Below, in pieces: positions 25,239 through 33,966 of a stretch of 64,000 bases of DNA. This stretch comes from Flavobacteriaceae bacterium (GTDB lineage: Bacteria; Bacteroidota; Bacteroidia; Flavobacteriales; Flavobacteriaceae): assembly GCA_016764435.1 (NCBI GenBank), contig JAESRX010000007.1:1-64000 (forward strand). The letters are read 5' to 3'. A model generated the notes under the pieces. It was not told where the DNA came from, made no database searches, and saw nothing but the letters and a program-made list of their open reading frames with translations. The position numbers were made by a program, and so were the translations under genes. Every line of letters begins with the position of its first letter. The stretch's first letter is position 1.

Positions 25239-27574
25239 TTTTTTAATACTTCAAGAATGTCTTTATAAGAAATTTTTTCGGTTTCTTTTAGGTAGCTTAC
25301 CTTTACACGCAGGGCTTTGAGTCCAGAAATCCCCTGTACGTCTTGTAATTCTAAATCTTCCGTTTTTCCTGTTAAGTAGTTTTTACTTTTTAAGAAATCA
25401 ATGTATCTACAATATTCTTTTGCGTCTTTTCCTGTGGTGTATACAATAGCAATATGTCCCGGAATGGTCAGGCGTTCTTTACGGTCTCTAATCAAGGCTT
25501 TGTCAATGCGTTTTTTTATAATCTCATACCTGATGTTATAGGCACCGTCTACATCAAACTGTTTTTCGTCCATTCTGAATTTTATGGACATCGCATTGCT
25601 TTGTACTAAAATTAAAGAGGCTACTTGCAGTGGGTGCTCAAGTTTGTGTTGGATAGAATGAATAATGTTTTCCATCTCACACATCGTTTGTAGCTGCCAT
25701 AACCGAAGGTTATTGAGATGAATGTCGTTATAGGTCTTGGACTGAACTAGCGACTGTCCAATGTACATATTGAATTCTATTCCATCGGTTTTAAATCGTT
25801 CAAAATAATGGGGAAACATTTTTTGAGCAGCAATTTGTTTGCTGTCAATAAAGTGGGCTAATTTTTTATTGATTAAGGTGACGCTTTGTTCGTATTTAAA
25901 GCGTTTATCGTAGACTACTTTTAATGTTGGATCTATTTTACTCTCATAAAATTCTACCTTTTCTTTTAAAATAGTATTGATGGTTTTTAAATGTTCAAAA
26001 TAAGGATAGATTTCCTTTTTTAAAAAATTAGTAATACTGATTTCGTCTCCTGTTTTTAAGGAGCGTTTTAAGGCTTTTAATTGCTGTTGAATTCGAAATT
26101 GATGTTCGTTATAAATGGCTAATTTTTGGTCTTCATAAGCCGTAGCCATCACATCTTCGGCTAAGGATAGCTGATAGATTAAGTCTTGCTTAATGGCTGA
26201 ATTACGCGCTGTAGAGGAGCCTTTAATGTCTACCTGCCCGTATAAAGGCATTACGTTTTTAAAAACGATATCTTCTATTAAAGGGATGTTGTCGTTTTTT
26301 TCTAAATGTTTTAGGTAATTGCTGGCAGCATCATAAAATCGCCAGTTTACCGTAGGGTGGATGGAGGTGTAAAATTTCTGAATAATGGCATCCAAATTAT
26401 TTTGATAAGCCTCAGTAAAATTTTTAATAGCGATAGAAAATGAGGGAATAACGTCCTTCAGTTTATTGGCTGCTACAGAATTTAGTACATATTTTTTTGG
26501 AGAAACAAGCTCCATGATTCCGAATGTGTTACTGTTCATTTGGAAGGGAACTAATATAATACTTTTTATGTCTTGCTTGATTAAATGTTTATAGAACCCA
26601 TTACAATCGGTTTTGTGACCGTAAGTTTCTATATCAGAAATAGCAATTAATTCATGTTTCTCAAATAATCTTTGCATAAGATCATTGCAGAAAAAATTAT
26701 TACAATCGAGTAATATTCCTTCTTCTAAGATAAAACTATTGAAAGAATATCGGTCCTTAGATTGTGGGTTTTTACAGTTTTTATCGTAGGTGGAAAAACC
26801 AAATTGAATGGAGGGGTCTCCAAATAAATTAGCAATGTTTTTTTGTAAATTAAAAAACGAATGGTGGTTTCTGTCTAATAGATTGTCCTTTAAGTTTGTT
26901 AGAATTTCATCTTGGGTGACATCAAATAAATTCATGATACCAAAACCTTTTAATTCGTAGCTGTTTAAAGGGAATTTTTCCTTCCAAAGAGCTATGTTAT
27001 CGAAATTATCTAGGAGCTGTAAGTAGTCTTCTTCTGTTATTTCAGGAGCATTGTCGAGTTTTTTAATACTCATGAAGTCACCATTAAATAAGGTGCGGTA
27101 ATGCTTTAATTCTCCCGTTTTTACATTGGGGATATCTAAGAAGAAGGGACGTTTGAAATCTAAATTATAGCCGTAACATGTGTTTAATATAAAGGTACAG
27201 GCCATTATATAGATCCTAGTTTCTTCAAAATCTCTAAACTTAAGGGTGTAATCTTCCCCTGCGTCTTCCAGTATTTGTAAAAAGCGTTTGGTGAATTTAA
27301 AAGAAGTGAAATTAAATGGAATACTCACTGATTTTATTTCGTTTTGCTGTAGGGGAGAGGGGAATAATGTTTCTAATAACTGTCCTATTTCTTTCTTGTA
27401 GGTTTTCAGTAGTTCAAAATCATCAAAACCTTCTCTAAGTTCAGGTATGTGATCAAATTTGTGAATTAAATCATGTCTACCACTTTCTTCTAAGTAGTCA
27501 AAAATAGTGGCAAAACTAATTTTAATTTTAAAAGGTAATTCGTGGTTGTCGTATTGATCGGTAATAATTCTCAT
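25235..27574 (-). CDS. GAF-domain protein, 779 residues
   Basis: A large soluble protein. Roughly residues 240-400 form a GAF-type domain (FGFSTYDKN, then LEEGILLDCNNFF, then SIILVPFQMNSNTFGIMELVSP). The N-terminal 200 residues and the C-terminal half are helical; the latter has coiled-coil potential at 475-560. A final region (YDKRFKYEQSV ... HIAIVYTTGKDAKEYCRYIDFL) has no name I recognise. No kinase, GGDEF or output enzyme domain is visible, so it is probably a sensory scaffold. It converges on the HD/PycTM gene with a 4-base overlap at the stop codons and is divergent from menB. Confidence 0.8.
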   Translation of the reverse strand: MRIITDQYDNHELPFKIKISFATIFDYLEESGRHDLIHKFDHIPELREGFDDFELLKTYKKEIGQLLETLFPSPLQQNEIKSVSIPFNFTSFKFTKRFLQILEDAGEDYTLKFRDFEETRIYIMACTFILNTCYGYNLDFKRPFFLDIPNVKTGELKHYRTLFNGDFMSIKKLDNAPEITEEDYLQLLDNFDNIALWKEKFPLNSYELKGFGIMNLFDVTQDEILTNLKDNLLDRNHHSFFNLQKNIANLFGDPSIQFGFSTYDKNCKNPQSKDRYSFNSFILEEGILLDCNNFFCNDLMQRLFEKHELIAISDIETYGHKTDCNGFYKHLIKQDIKSIILVPFQMNSNTFGIMELVSPKKYVLNSVAANKLKDVIPSFSIAIKNFTEAYQNNLDAIIQKFYTSIHPTVNWRFYDAASNYLKHLEKNDNIPLIEDIVFKNVMPLYGQVDIKGSSTARNSAIKQDLIYQLSLAEDVMATAYEDQKLAIYNEHQFRIQQQLKALKRSLKTGDEISITNFLKKEIYPYFEHLKTINTILKEKVEFYESKIDPTLKVVYDKRFKYEQSVTLINKKLAHFIDSKQIAAQKMFPHYFERFKTDGIEFNMYIGQSLVQSKTYNDIHLNNLRLWQLQTMCEMENIIHSIQHKLEHPLQVASLILVQSNAMSIKFRMDEKQFDVDGAYNIRYEIIKKRIDKALIRDRKERLTIPGHIAIVYTTGKDAKEYCRYIDFLKSKNYLTGKTEDLELQDVQGISGLKALRVKVSYLKETEKISYKDILEVLKN

Positions 27575-27756
27575 AAATTTGATATTACAATTTCACCTAA
27601 TTTCTAGGTCACCAGGTATAATTACTTGATGTTGGGGTTTATGTGTGCATCGTTTTTAGTACAAATAGAATACTACAACGATTATGTCGTAGTGCTGTCG
27701 GCAAATTTACAAAATTTAGCATTATCTTTACGTCATATTTATAACAACCAAATTTT

Positions 27757-28596
27757 ATGGAAGAATTGAATTGGGTAACCGCGAAGGAATACACGGACAT
27801 CACCTATAAAAAATGCAACGGAGTGGCGCGTATTGCCTTTAATAGACCAGAAGTTAGAAATGCTTTTCGTCCTAAAACTACGAGCGAATTATACAACGCT
27901 TTTTACGATGCTCAAGAGGATACTTCTATTGGCGTAATCTTATTATCTGCGGAAGGTCCATCGCCTAAAGATGGGGTGTACTCCTTTTGTAGCGGAGGAG
28001 ACCAGAGAGCACGAGGACATAAGGGGTATGTTGGTGAAGATGGTATGCATCGATTGAATATTTTAGAAGTACAGCGCTTAATTCGTTTTATGACTAAAGT
28101 TGTAATTGCCGTAGTGCCAGGATGGGCTGTCGGTGGAGGGCATAGTTTACATGTAATCTGTGATTTGACCTTGGCCAGTAAAGAGCATGCTATTTTTAAA
28201 CAAACGGATGCGGATGTTACCAGTTTTGATGGGGGATATGGATCTGCCTATTTAGCCAAAATGGTGGGGCAGAAAAAAGCCCGTGAAATATTCTTTTTAG
28301 GACGTAATTATTCGGCCCAAGAAGCTTTTGATATGGGGATGGTAAATGCCGTAGTCCCTCACGATGAATTAGAAGCCACAGCCTATGAATGGGCGCAAGA
28401 AATATTAGCGAAATCTCCAATGTCTATTAAAATGTTAAAATTCGCTATGAATTTAACAGATGATGGTATGGTAGGGCAGCAGATTTTTGCTGGAGAAGCG
28501 ACACGATTGGCTTATATGACGGAAGAGGCAACGGAAGGCAGAAATGCATTCTTAGAAAAAAGAAAGCCGAATTTTGAGAGAAAATGGATTCCATAA
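27757..28596 (+). CDS. menB: 1,4-Dihydroxy-2-naphthoyl-CoA synthase
   Basis: The crotonase-fold ring-closing enzyme of menaquinone synthesis, 279 residues. Typical MenB features are RPEVRNAFRPKT near residues 30-41, the oxyanion loop CSGGDQRARG near 78-87, AVGGGHSLHVICDLTLAS near 125-142 and FDGGYGSAYLAKMVG near 158-172. The C-terminus KRKPNFERKWIP is characteristic of the family. It is separated from menF-menD by about 12 kb and followed after 12 bases by a fumarylacetoacetase-like gene. Confidence 0.96.
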   Translation: MEELNWVTAKEYTDITYKKCNGVARIAFNRPEVRNAFRPKTTSELYNAFYDAQEDTSIGVILLSAEGPSPKDGVYSFCSGGDQRARGHKGYVGEDGMHRLNILEVQRLIRFMTKVVIAVVPGWAVGGGHSLHVICDLTLASKEHAIFKQTDADVTSFDGGYGSAYLAKMVGQKKAREIFFLGRNYSAQEAFDMGMVNAVVPHDELEATAYEWAQEILAKSPMSIKMLKFAMNLTDDGMVGQQIFAGEATRLAYMTEEATEGRNAFLEKRKPNFERKWIP

Positions 28597-28608
28597 ATCG
28601 ATTGTAAG

Positions 28609-29217
28609 ATGAAGATAATTTGCATAGGCCGTAATTATACGGAACACATAGAAGAATTAGAAAATGAACGGCCAGAGAGTCCTGTGGTTTTTTTAAAGCC
28701 GGATTCTGCTATATTGCCAAAGAAAATGCCTTTTTTTATTCCTTCTTTTTCGGAGGATATTCACTACGAGGTGGAAGTGTTGCTAAAGATTCAAAAAGTA
28801 GGAAAACATATCGATGTCAAATTTGCACATAAATATTATGATGAAATAGGTTTAGGTATAGATTTCACGGCAAGGGATGTTCAGAAGAAATGTAAGGAAA
28901 AAGGATTGCCTTGGGAAAAAGCGAAGGCTTTTGACGGGAGTGCTGTAATCGGTGAATTTGTACCGAAAGAGTCCTTGAATTTACAGGATATTAATTTTAA
29001 ATTATTGAAGAATGATGTCATTGTTCAGCAGGGGAATAGTCAGCAAATGTTATGGGGCTTTGATGCTTTAATCGCCTATGTTTCTCAGTATTTCACCTTG
29101 AAAAAGGGAGATATTATATTTACAGGGACTCCTGCAGGTGTTGGTAAAGTTGTAGAAAATGATGTTTTAATAGGTCTGTTAGAAGGGGTGGAGAGTTTTA
29201 AGATAAAAGTAAAATAA
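28609..29217 (+). CDS. Fumarylacetoacetate hydrolase family protein
   Basis: A 202-residue single-domain FAH protein of the YcgM/FAHD1 size class. The N-terminus IICIGRNYTEH is the usual opening. Metal ligands are in HYEVEVLLKI, and the DFTARDVQ segment near 85-92 and the final FTGTPAGVG near 169-177 are conserved. Members act as acylpyruvate hydrolases, oxaloacetate decarboxylases or related enzymes, so the substrate cannot be fixed. It follows menB closely, which suggests co-transcription but not necessarily a shared pathway. Confidence 0.88.
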   Translation: MKIICIGRNYTEHIEELENERPESPVVFLKPDSAILPKKMPFFIPSFSEDIHYEVEVLLKIQKVGKHIDVKFAHKYYDEIGLGIDFTARDVQKKCKEKGLPWEKAKAFDGSAVIGEFVPKESLNLQDINFKLLKNDVIVQQGNSQQMLWGFDALIAYVSQYFTLKKGDIIFTGTPAGVGKVVENDVLIGLLEGVESFKIKVK

Positions 29218-29279
29218 TTATTTTTATTTAGGGAGTGTTTTAAAGGTTAACCAGGAGGTATATTAATTAAAAAAACGGA

Positions 29280-30551
29280 ATGAACGCAGAAATTATAGCC
29301 ATAGGCGATGAAATTCTAATTGGTCAAATAGTGGATACAAATTCACAGTGGATCGCGAAGGAATTAAATAAAATCGGAGTGTCTATAAGGCAAGTAAAGG
29401 CCATTCAGGACACTGAAAAAGTGATCGAGGAAGCCATTACAGATGCACTGAGAACTACGGTAGATATTGTAATTCTTACCGGAGGATTAGGTCCTACAAA
29501 GGATGATGTAACCAAGCAGGCTATTTGCAATTGTTTTGGTGTAGAAATGCACATGGATCCCGATGTTTTTGAAGCGAATAAGCGCTTGTTAGAGCCGTTG
29601 AATTACGAATACACAAAGGTGATTCAACAGCAGGCTTTAGTGCCGTCTAATGCCGTTGCTTTGATTAATAAGGTAGGGACAGCTCCGGGCTTATGGATTG
29701 CTAAAGGAGGACAAGTGATTGTTGCTTTGCCAGGTGTGCCTTCAGAAATGAAAGGCTTGATGCTGGATAAAGTACTTCCTAAGATACAAGACTCTTTTGT
29801 ATTGCCTCATATTGTACATCGGACATTAATGACGTATGGGATGGGGGAAAGTAAAGTGGCTGCCAGAATTTCTGATTGGGAAGAAGCGCTTCCTTCTGTC
29901 ATAAAATTGGCATATTTGCCTTCTTTTGGAGCCTTGAGGTTGCGGTTGTCTGCAAAAAGCAAGGACAAGCAGGCCCTTGAGAAATTAGTGGAGCTACAAA
30001 TTGAAAAATTACGTCCCTTATTGTCAGATATTTTTATTGGATTTGAAGAAGAAGGGGGTATTGAAGCATCGGTTGCTAAACTCTTAATTGAGAATAAGCA
30101 GACCTTAGCCACTGCAGAAAGTTGTACAGGAGGAAATATAGCGGCAACTATCACGTCGCGACCAGGAGCTTCTAATTACTACAAGGGGTCGATAATTGCT
30201 TATACTGCCCAGGTGAAAATGGCTGAATTAGGTGTCTCAGAAAAGTTGATAACGGAACATTCTGTGGTAAGTTGTGAAGTTTCGGAAGCAATGGCGAGAG
30301 GAATTCAGAAAAAATTTAAATCAGATTATGCAATTGCTACAACAGGGAATGCTGGTCCGACGGTAGACCTAACAGATAAGACGGTAGGGGTTGTGTGTAT
30401 TGCAATAGCCACTCCTGTAGGTGTTTATAGTGAAGAGTTTAATTTTGGGCAACCAAGAGAAAAGGTAATTTTAAAGGCTTCAGCGAAAGCGTTTGAAATG
30501 TTGAGAAAAGAAATTTTAAAAAAAGACGAAAAGTTGTTTGTAGTTTCCTAA
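29280..30551 (+). CDS. cinA: CinA family protein / nicotinamide-nucleotide amidohydrolase
   Basis: A 423-residue two-domain protein. The N-terminal molybdopterin-binding-like domain (GDEILIGQIVDTNSQWIA; TGGLGPTKDDVTK near 69-81) is the ADP-ribose pyrophosphatase part. The C-terminal domain from about 265 (LATAESCTGGNIAATITSRPGAS; AIATTGNAGP) is the NMN deamidase. Both are complete. The role is NAD salvage and clearance of nucleotide by-products; the link with competence is historical. The rpmB promoter begins inside its last codons. Confidence 0.94.
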   Translation: MNAEIIAIGDEILIGQIVDTNSQWIAKELNKIGVSIRQVKAIQDTEKVIEEAITDALRTTVDIVILTGGLGPTKDDVTKQAICNCFGVEMHMDPDVFEANKRLLEPLNYEYTKVIQQQALVPSNAVALINKVGTAPGLWIAKGGQVIVALPGVPSEMKGLMLDKVLPKIQDSFVLPHIVHRTLMTYGMGESKVAARISDWEEALPSVIKLAYLPSFGALRLRLSAKSKDKQALEKLVELQIEKLRPLLSDIFIGFEEEGGIEASVAKLLIENKQTLATAESCTGGNIAATITSRPGASNYYKGSIIAYTAQVKMAELGVSEKLITEHSVVSCEVSEAMARGIQKKFKSDYAIATTGNAGPTVDLTDKTVGVVCIAIATPVGVYSEEFNFGQPREKVILKASAKAFEMLRKEILKKDEKLFVVS

Positions 30552-30568
30552 AAAAAACCATAAATTTG
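30538..30568 (+). promoter_or_regulatory. Promoter of the rpmB-rpmG-DUF4295 operon
   Basis: TTG at 30538-30540, a 20-base spacer, TAAATTTG at 30561-30568. The leader to the ATG at 30606 is about 30 bases. The -33 element lies inside the end of cinA. Confidence 0.7.
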
Positions 30569-30605
30569 CACCTCGTTTTGAGATAATTATAAAACTGTCA
30601 AGAGA

Positions 30606-30845
30606 ATGTCAAGAGTTTGTGAACTTACAGGAAAGAAAGCTATGGTTGGGAACAATGTTTCTCACGCTTTGAATAGAACTAAAAGAAAATTTAATGTTAA
30701 TTTAACTAAGAAACGTTTTTATCTTCCAGAAGAGGATAAATGGGTTACTATAAAAGTTTCTACATCAGCATTAAAAAACATTAATAAATTAGGAATTACA
30801 GCAGTAGTTAAAGAAGCAAGAAAAAAAGGCTTCTTAAAACAATAA
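30606..30845 (+). CDS. rpmB: 50S ribosomal protein bL28
   Basis: A 79-residue large-subunit protein beginning MSRVCELTGKKAMVGNNVSH with the NRTKRKFNVNL segment typical of bL28. It is preceded by a strong promoter and followed after 20 bases by rpmG. Confidence 0.97.
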   Translation: MSRVCELTGKKAMVGNNVSHALNRTKRKFNVNLTKKRFYLPEEDKWVTIKVSTSALKNINKLGITAVVKEARKKGFLKQ

Positions 30846-30865
30846 CTGTTTTTAAAGTATAAAAG

Positions 30866-31051
30866 ATGGCAAAAAGTAAAGGCAATAGAATCCAAGTGAT
30901 TTTGGAGTGTACTGAGCACAAAGCTTCTGGTAAAGCAGGAACTTCTCGTTACATCACTACCAAAAACAAGAAGAATACACCAGATAGAATGGAGATTAAA
31001 AAATTCAATCCTATCTTGAAAAAAATGACAGTTCATAAAGAAATTAAATAA
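30866..31051 (+). CDS. rpmG: 50S ribosomal protein bL33
   Basis: A 61-residue protein with the bL33 core [20 protein letters not shown] and FNPILKK. Only one cysteine is present, so it is the zinc-free (C-minus) form. It sits between rpmB and the DUF4295 gene with gaps of 20 and 7 bases. Confidence 0.96.
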   Translation: MAKSKGNRIQVILECTEHKASGKAGTSRYITTKNKKNTPDRMEIKKFNPILKKMTVHKEIK

Positions 31052-31058
31052 TTGAGTC

Positions 31059-31211
31059 ATGGCAAAAAAAGCAGTAGCATCGTTACAGACAGGAGCTAAA
31101 AGATTAACCAAAGCAATCAAAATGGTAAAATCTCCAAAATCAGGAGCTTATACTTTTGTTGAGGCAATCATGGATCCATCTAAAGTAAAAGACTTTTTAG
31201 CGAAAAAATAG
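31059..31211 (+). CDS. DUF4295 small basic protein, ribosome-associated
   Basis: A 50-residue, lysine-rich protein (begins MAKKAVASLQTGAKRL, ends VKDFLAKK), 7 bases after rpmG. It is the Bacteroidota-specific DUF4295 family. Composition, size and the fixed position behind bL28 and bL33 mark it as a ribosomal component. I recall a Bacteroidota large-subunit protein called bL38 from ribosome structures and believe it is this family, but I cannot confirm that here. Confidence 0.88.
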   Translation: MAKKAVASLQTGAKRLTKAIKMVKSPKSGAYTFVEAIMDPSKVKDFLAKK

Positions 31212-31234
31212 TCCTTACTTATTAAGATATATAC

Positions 31235-31266
31235 AAAAAGCTACTTTCTTTTCGAAAGTGGCTTTT
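31235..31266 (+). terminator. Hairpin between DUF4295 and ftsY
   Basis: Arms AAAAGCTACTTTC and GAAAGTGGCTTTT (one G-U pair) with a 4-base loop and a short, interrupted T-tract. Probably a partial terminator that lowers read-through from ribosomal genes into ftsY. Confidence 0.6.
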
Positions 31267-31380
31267 CTGTGTTAGAATTTGAAAAAAAAATAAAGATCAT
31301 GCCCAAGGGACATGACCATACATTTTGGCAACCATCTAAAGTGGATTGCCTCCATAATCATCTTAAAAACAGCGTGTAAA

Positions 31381-32334
31381 ATGAGTTTATTCAAAAAACT
31401 ATTTTCAAAAGAAAAAAAGGAATCTTTGGACAAAGGTCTAGAGAAAACTAAAACTTCGTTTTTTTCAAAATTATCAAAGGCCGTTGCGGGAAAATCTACA
31501 GTAGACGCGGATGTATTAGATGAACTGGAGGAAATCCTCGTTTCTTCTGATGTAGGTGTAACGACCACCTTAAAAATTATTGATCGAATTGAAGCACGTG
31601 TTGCCAAGGATAAATACCTAGGGACAGACGAACTGCAGCGTATTTTACGAGAGGAAATTGCAAGCTTGTTATCGGAATCAAATCACGGAAATGAAACCGA
31701 ATTTGTAGTTCCTACAAGCCATAAACCTCATGTAATTATGGTGGTTGGGGTCAATGGAGTTGGAAAAACTACTACGATAGGTAAATTAGCTTCCCAATTT
31801 AAAAAAGCAGGAAAGAGTGTTGTACTTGGTGCTGCAGATACTTTTAGGGCGGCTGCTATTGATCAATTACAGATCTGGGCAGACAGAGTGGACGTTCCTA
31901 TTGTACGTCAAGAAATGGGCTCAGATCCAGCTTCTGTGTCTTTTGACACCTTGCAGTCTGCAAAAGCAAGTAATGCAGATGTAGTGATTATAGATACTGC
32001 CGGGCGTTTACATAATAAAATAAATTTAATGACCGAGTTGACAAAAATAAAACGTGTCATGCAAAAAGTTGTACCAGACGCTCCTCATGAAGTTTTATTA
32101 GTAATTGATGGCTCTACGGGGCAAAACGCTTTTGAACAAGCAAAACAATTTACCCTTGCGACAGAAGTGACTGCTTTGGCTGTGACCAAATTGGATGGAA
32201 CCGCAAAAGGAGGGGTCGTAATAGGTATTTCTGACCAATTTAATATTCCAGTTAAATATATTGGAGTAGGAGAAGGAATAGACGACTTACAAGTATTTAA
32301 TAAAGTAGAATTCGTAAATTCTTTTTTTAAATAG
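31381..32334 (+). CDS. ftsY: Signal recognition particle receptor FtsY
   Basis: The start is ATG 31381 (MSLFKKLFSKEKK); an upstream in-frame ATG at 31312 adds a non-conserved stretch and lies close to the hairpin. The 317-residue protein has only a short basic amphipathic N-terminus, then the NG domain. Motifs are GVNGVGKTT near residues 121-129, DTFRAAAIDQL, DTAGRLHNK and TKLDGTAKGG. It docks SRP-bound ribosomes at the membrane. The acidic A domain of E. coli FtsY is absent, as in most Bacteroidota. Confidence 0.96.
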   Translation: MSLFKKLFSKEKKESLDKGLEKTKTSFFSKLSKAVAGKSTVDADVLDELEEILVSSDVGVTTTLKIIDRIEARVAKDKYLGTDELQRILREEIASLLSESNHGNETEFVVPTSHKPHVIMVVGVNGVGKTTTIGKLASQFKKAGKSVVLGAADTFRAAAIDQLQIWADRVDVPIVRQEMGSDPASVSFDTLQSAKASNADVVIIDTAGRLHNKINLMTELTKIKRVMQKVVPDAPHEVLLVIDGSTGQNAFEQAKQFTLATEVTALAVTKLDGTAKGGVVIGISDQFNIPVKYIGVGEGIDDLQVFNKVEFVNSFFK

Positions 32335-32436
32335 GTGCTTGAAAGAGCGAAAAGTAAAAAACCAATAGCCAATAGGATAAAGTAAGATTGTAAAGTTTAA
32401 CTTTGTCTACTAATAACTTACAACTAATTACAGTAA

Positions 32437-33747
32437 ATGCGTACAAAAGCAGTTAAAAAGAACAAAATCAATGTAGTGACCTTAGGTTGCTCAAAAAACG
32501 TGTATGATTCAGAGATCCTGATGGGACAATTGAAAGCGAATGATAAAGACGTGGTACACGAGGATGAAAATGATGAGGGAAATATTGTTGTAATAAACAC
32601 CTGTGGATTTATTGGAAATGCCAAAGAAGAATCTATCAATACTATTTTACACTACATCAATAAAAAAGAAGAAGGAGAAGTAGACCGTGTGTATGTTACG
32701 GGCTGTTTAAGTGAAAGGTATAAACCAGATTTAGAAAAAGAGATCCCGAATGTTGATGAGTTTTTTGGAACCCATGATCTGCCTAATTTATTAAAGGTAT
32801 TGGATGCTGATTATAAGCACGAATTGATAGGAGAACGTTTGACGACAACACCGAGACATTATGCGTATCTAAAAATTGCAGAAGGTTGTGATAGACCCTG
32901 CTCTTTTTGTGCGATTCCATTAATGCGTGGTGGACATGTTTCTACAAAAATCGAAGATTTAGTAATTGAGGCTTCAAAATTGGCGAAAAAAGGAATCAAA
33001 GAATTGATTTTAATCGCCCAAGATTTGACCTATTACGGACTGGATATTTATAAAAGAAGAGCCTTAGCAGACTTGTTAAAAGAGCTCGCTAAAATTGAAG
33101 GTATTGAATGGATTCGTTTGCACTATGCATTTCCTACTGGATTCCCGTTGGATGTGTTAGAAGTGATGCGTACGGAACCTAAGGTGTGTAATTATTTAGA
33201 CATTCCATTGCAACATATTAATACGGAAGTATTAAAATCTATGAAGCGTGGAACCACCAGTGAAAAGACAAGAAAACTAATTTCTCAGTTTAGAGCCGCT
33301 GTTCCTGATATGGCTATTCGTACGACATTGATCGTTGGGTACCCTGGAGAAACAGAAGAACAATTCGAAGAATTGAAACAATGGATTCAAGATTCTCGTT
33401 TTGAGCGTATGGGAGCTTTTGCCTATTCTCATGAGGAAAACACCAGTGCTTATGAATTAGAAGACAATGTTCCTGAGGAGGTAAAGCAACGCAGAGTTTC
33501 TGAATTGATGGACGTTCAAAGTCAAATTTCTTTTGAATTAAACCAAGAAAAAGTAGGAGAAACCTTTCGGTGTATTTTTGATCGTAAAGATGGAAATTAC
33601 TTTGTAGGTCGTACTGAATTTGATTCGCCAGACGTAGACAATGAGGTCTTAGTTGATGCGACAGAACACTATATTAAAATAGGTGAATTTATCGATATTA
33701 AAATAGATTCAGCAGGTGATTTCGATTTATATGGAGCGCCAGCATAG
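32437..33747 (+). CDS. rimO: Ribosomal protein uS12 methylthiotransferase RimO
   Basis: A radical-SAM methylthiotransferase that modifies an aspartate of uS12. The 436-residue protein has the N-terminal MTTase domain with cluster cysteines in LGCSKN, NTCGF and TGCLSERY, then the radical-SAM motif CDRPCSFC near residues 150-157 and a C-terminal TRAM domain. It follows ftsY by 102 bases and ends at a strong terminator. Confidence 0.96.
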   Translation: MRTKAVKKNKINVVTLGCSKNVYDSEILMGQLKANDKDVVHEDENDEGNIVVINTCGFIGNAKEESINTILHYINKKEEGEVDRVYVTGCLSERYKPDLEKEIPNVDEFFGTHDLPNLLKVLDADYKHELIGERLTTTPRHYAYLKIAEGCDRPCSFCAIPLMRGGHVSTKIEDLVIEASKLAKKGIKELILIAQDLTYYGLDIYKRRALADLLKELAKIEGIEWIRLHYAFPTGFPLDVLEVMRTEPKVCNYLDIPLQHINTEVLKSMKRGTTSEKTRKLISQFRAAVPDMAIRTTLIVGYPGETEEQFEELKQWIQDSRFERMGAFAYSHEENTSAYELEDNVPEEVKQRRVSELMDVQSQISFELNQEKVGETFRCIFDRKDGNYFVGRTEFDSPDVDNEVLVDATEHYIKIGEFIDIKIDSAGDFDLYGAPA

Positions 33748-33799
33748 TTACTAATTACGATTGACACAGGTGACTGTAGATATTATAATAGACATTATA

Positions 33800-33837
33800 A
33801 AAAAAGCCTGAGATTTTATAAAATCTCAGGCTTTTTT
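33800..33837. terminator. Bidirectional terminator between rimO and the M14 peptidase
   Basis: Seventeen-base perfect arms (AAAAAAGCCTGAGATTT / AAATCTCAGGCTTTTTT) and a 4-base loop. A/T tracts on both flanks let it work for both convergent genes. Confidence 0.9.
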
Positions 33838-33966
33838 ATGCGCTATTATTAAGCAGTCTTAAGTTCATGTTAGGGAATCTTTTGTTTTTTTTAGTAAGGA
33901 GTAAACGCCATACTAATGCCAAAAATATCTCCCAATATCCGTTAAGAAATACGCTAGGTTTGATGT

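Noticed and set aside
24018-27574. A complete defence island around the HD/PycTM gene
   Set aside because: No cyclase, nuclease, toxin or mobile element lies nearby; the flanks are metabolic core genes.
31312-31380. 23-codon extension of ftsY
   Set aside because: Not FtsY-like; the short basic MSLFKKLFSKEKK start is the usual form.
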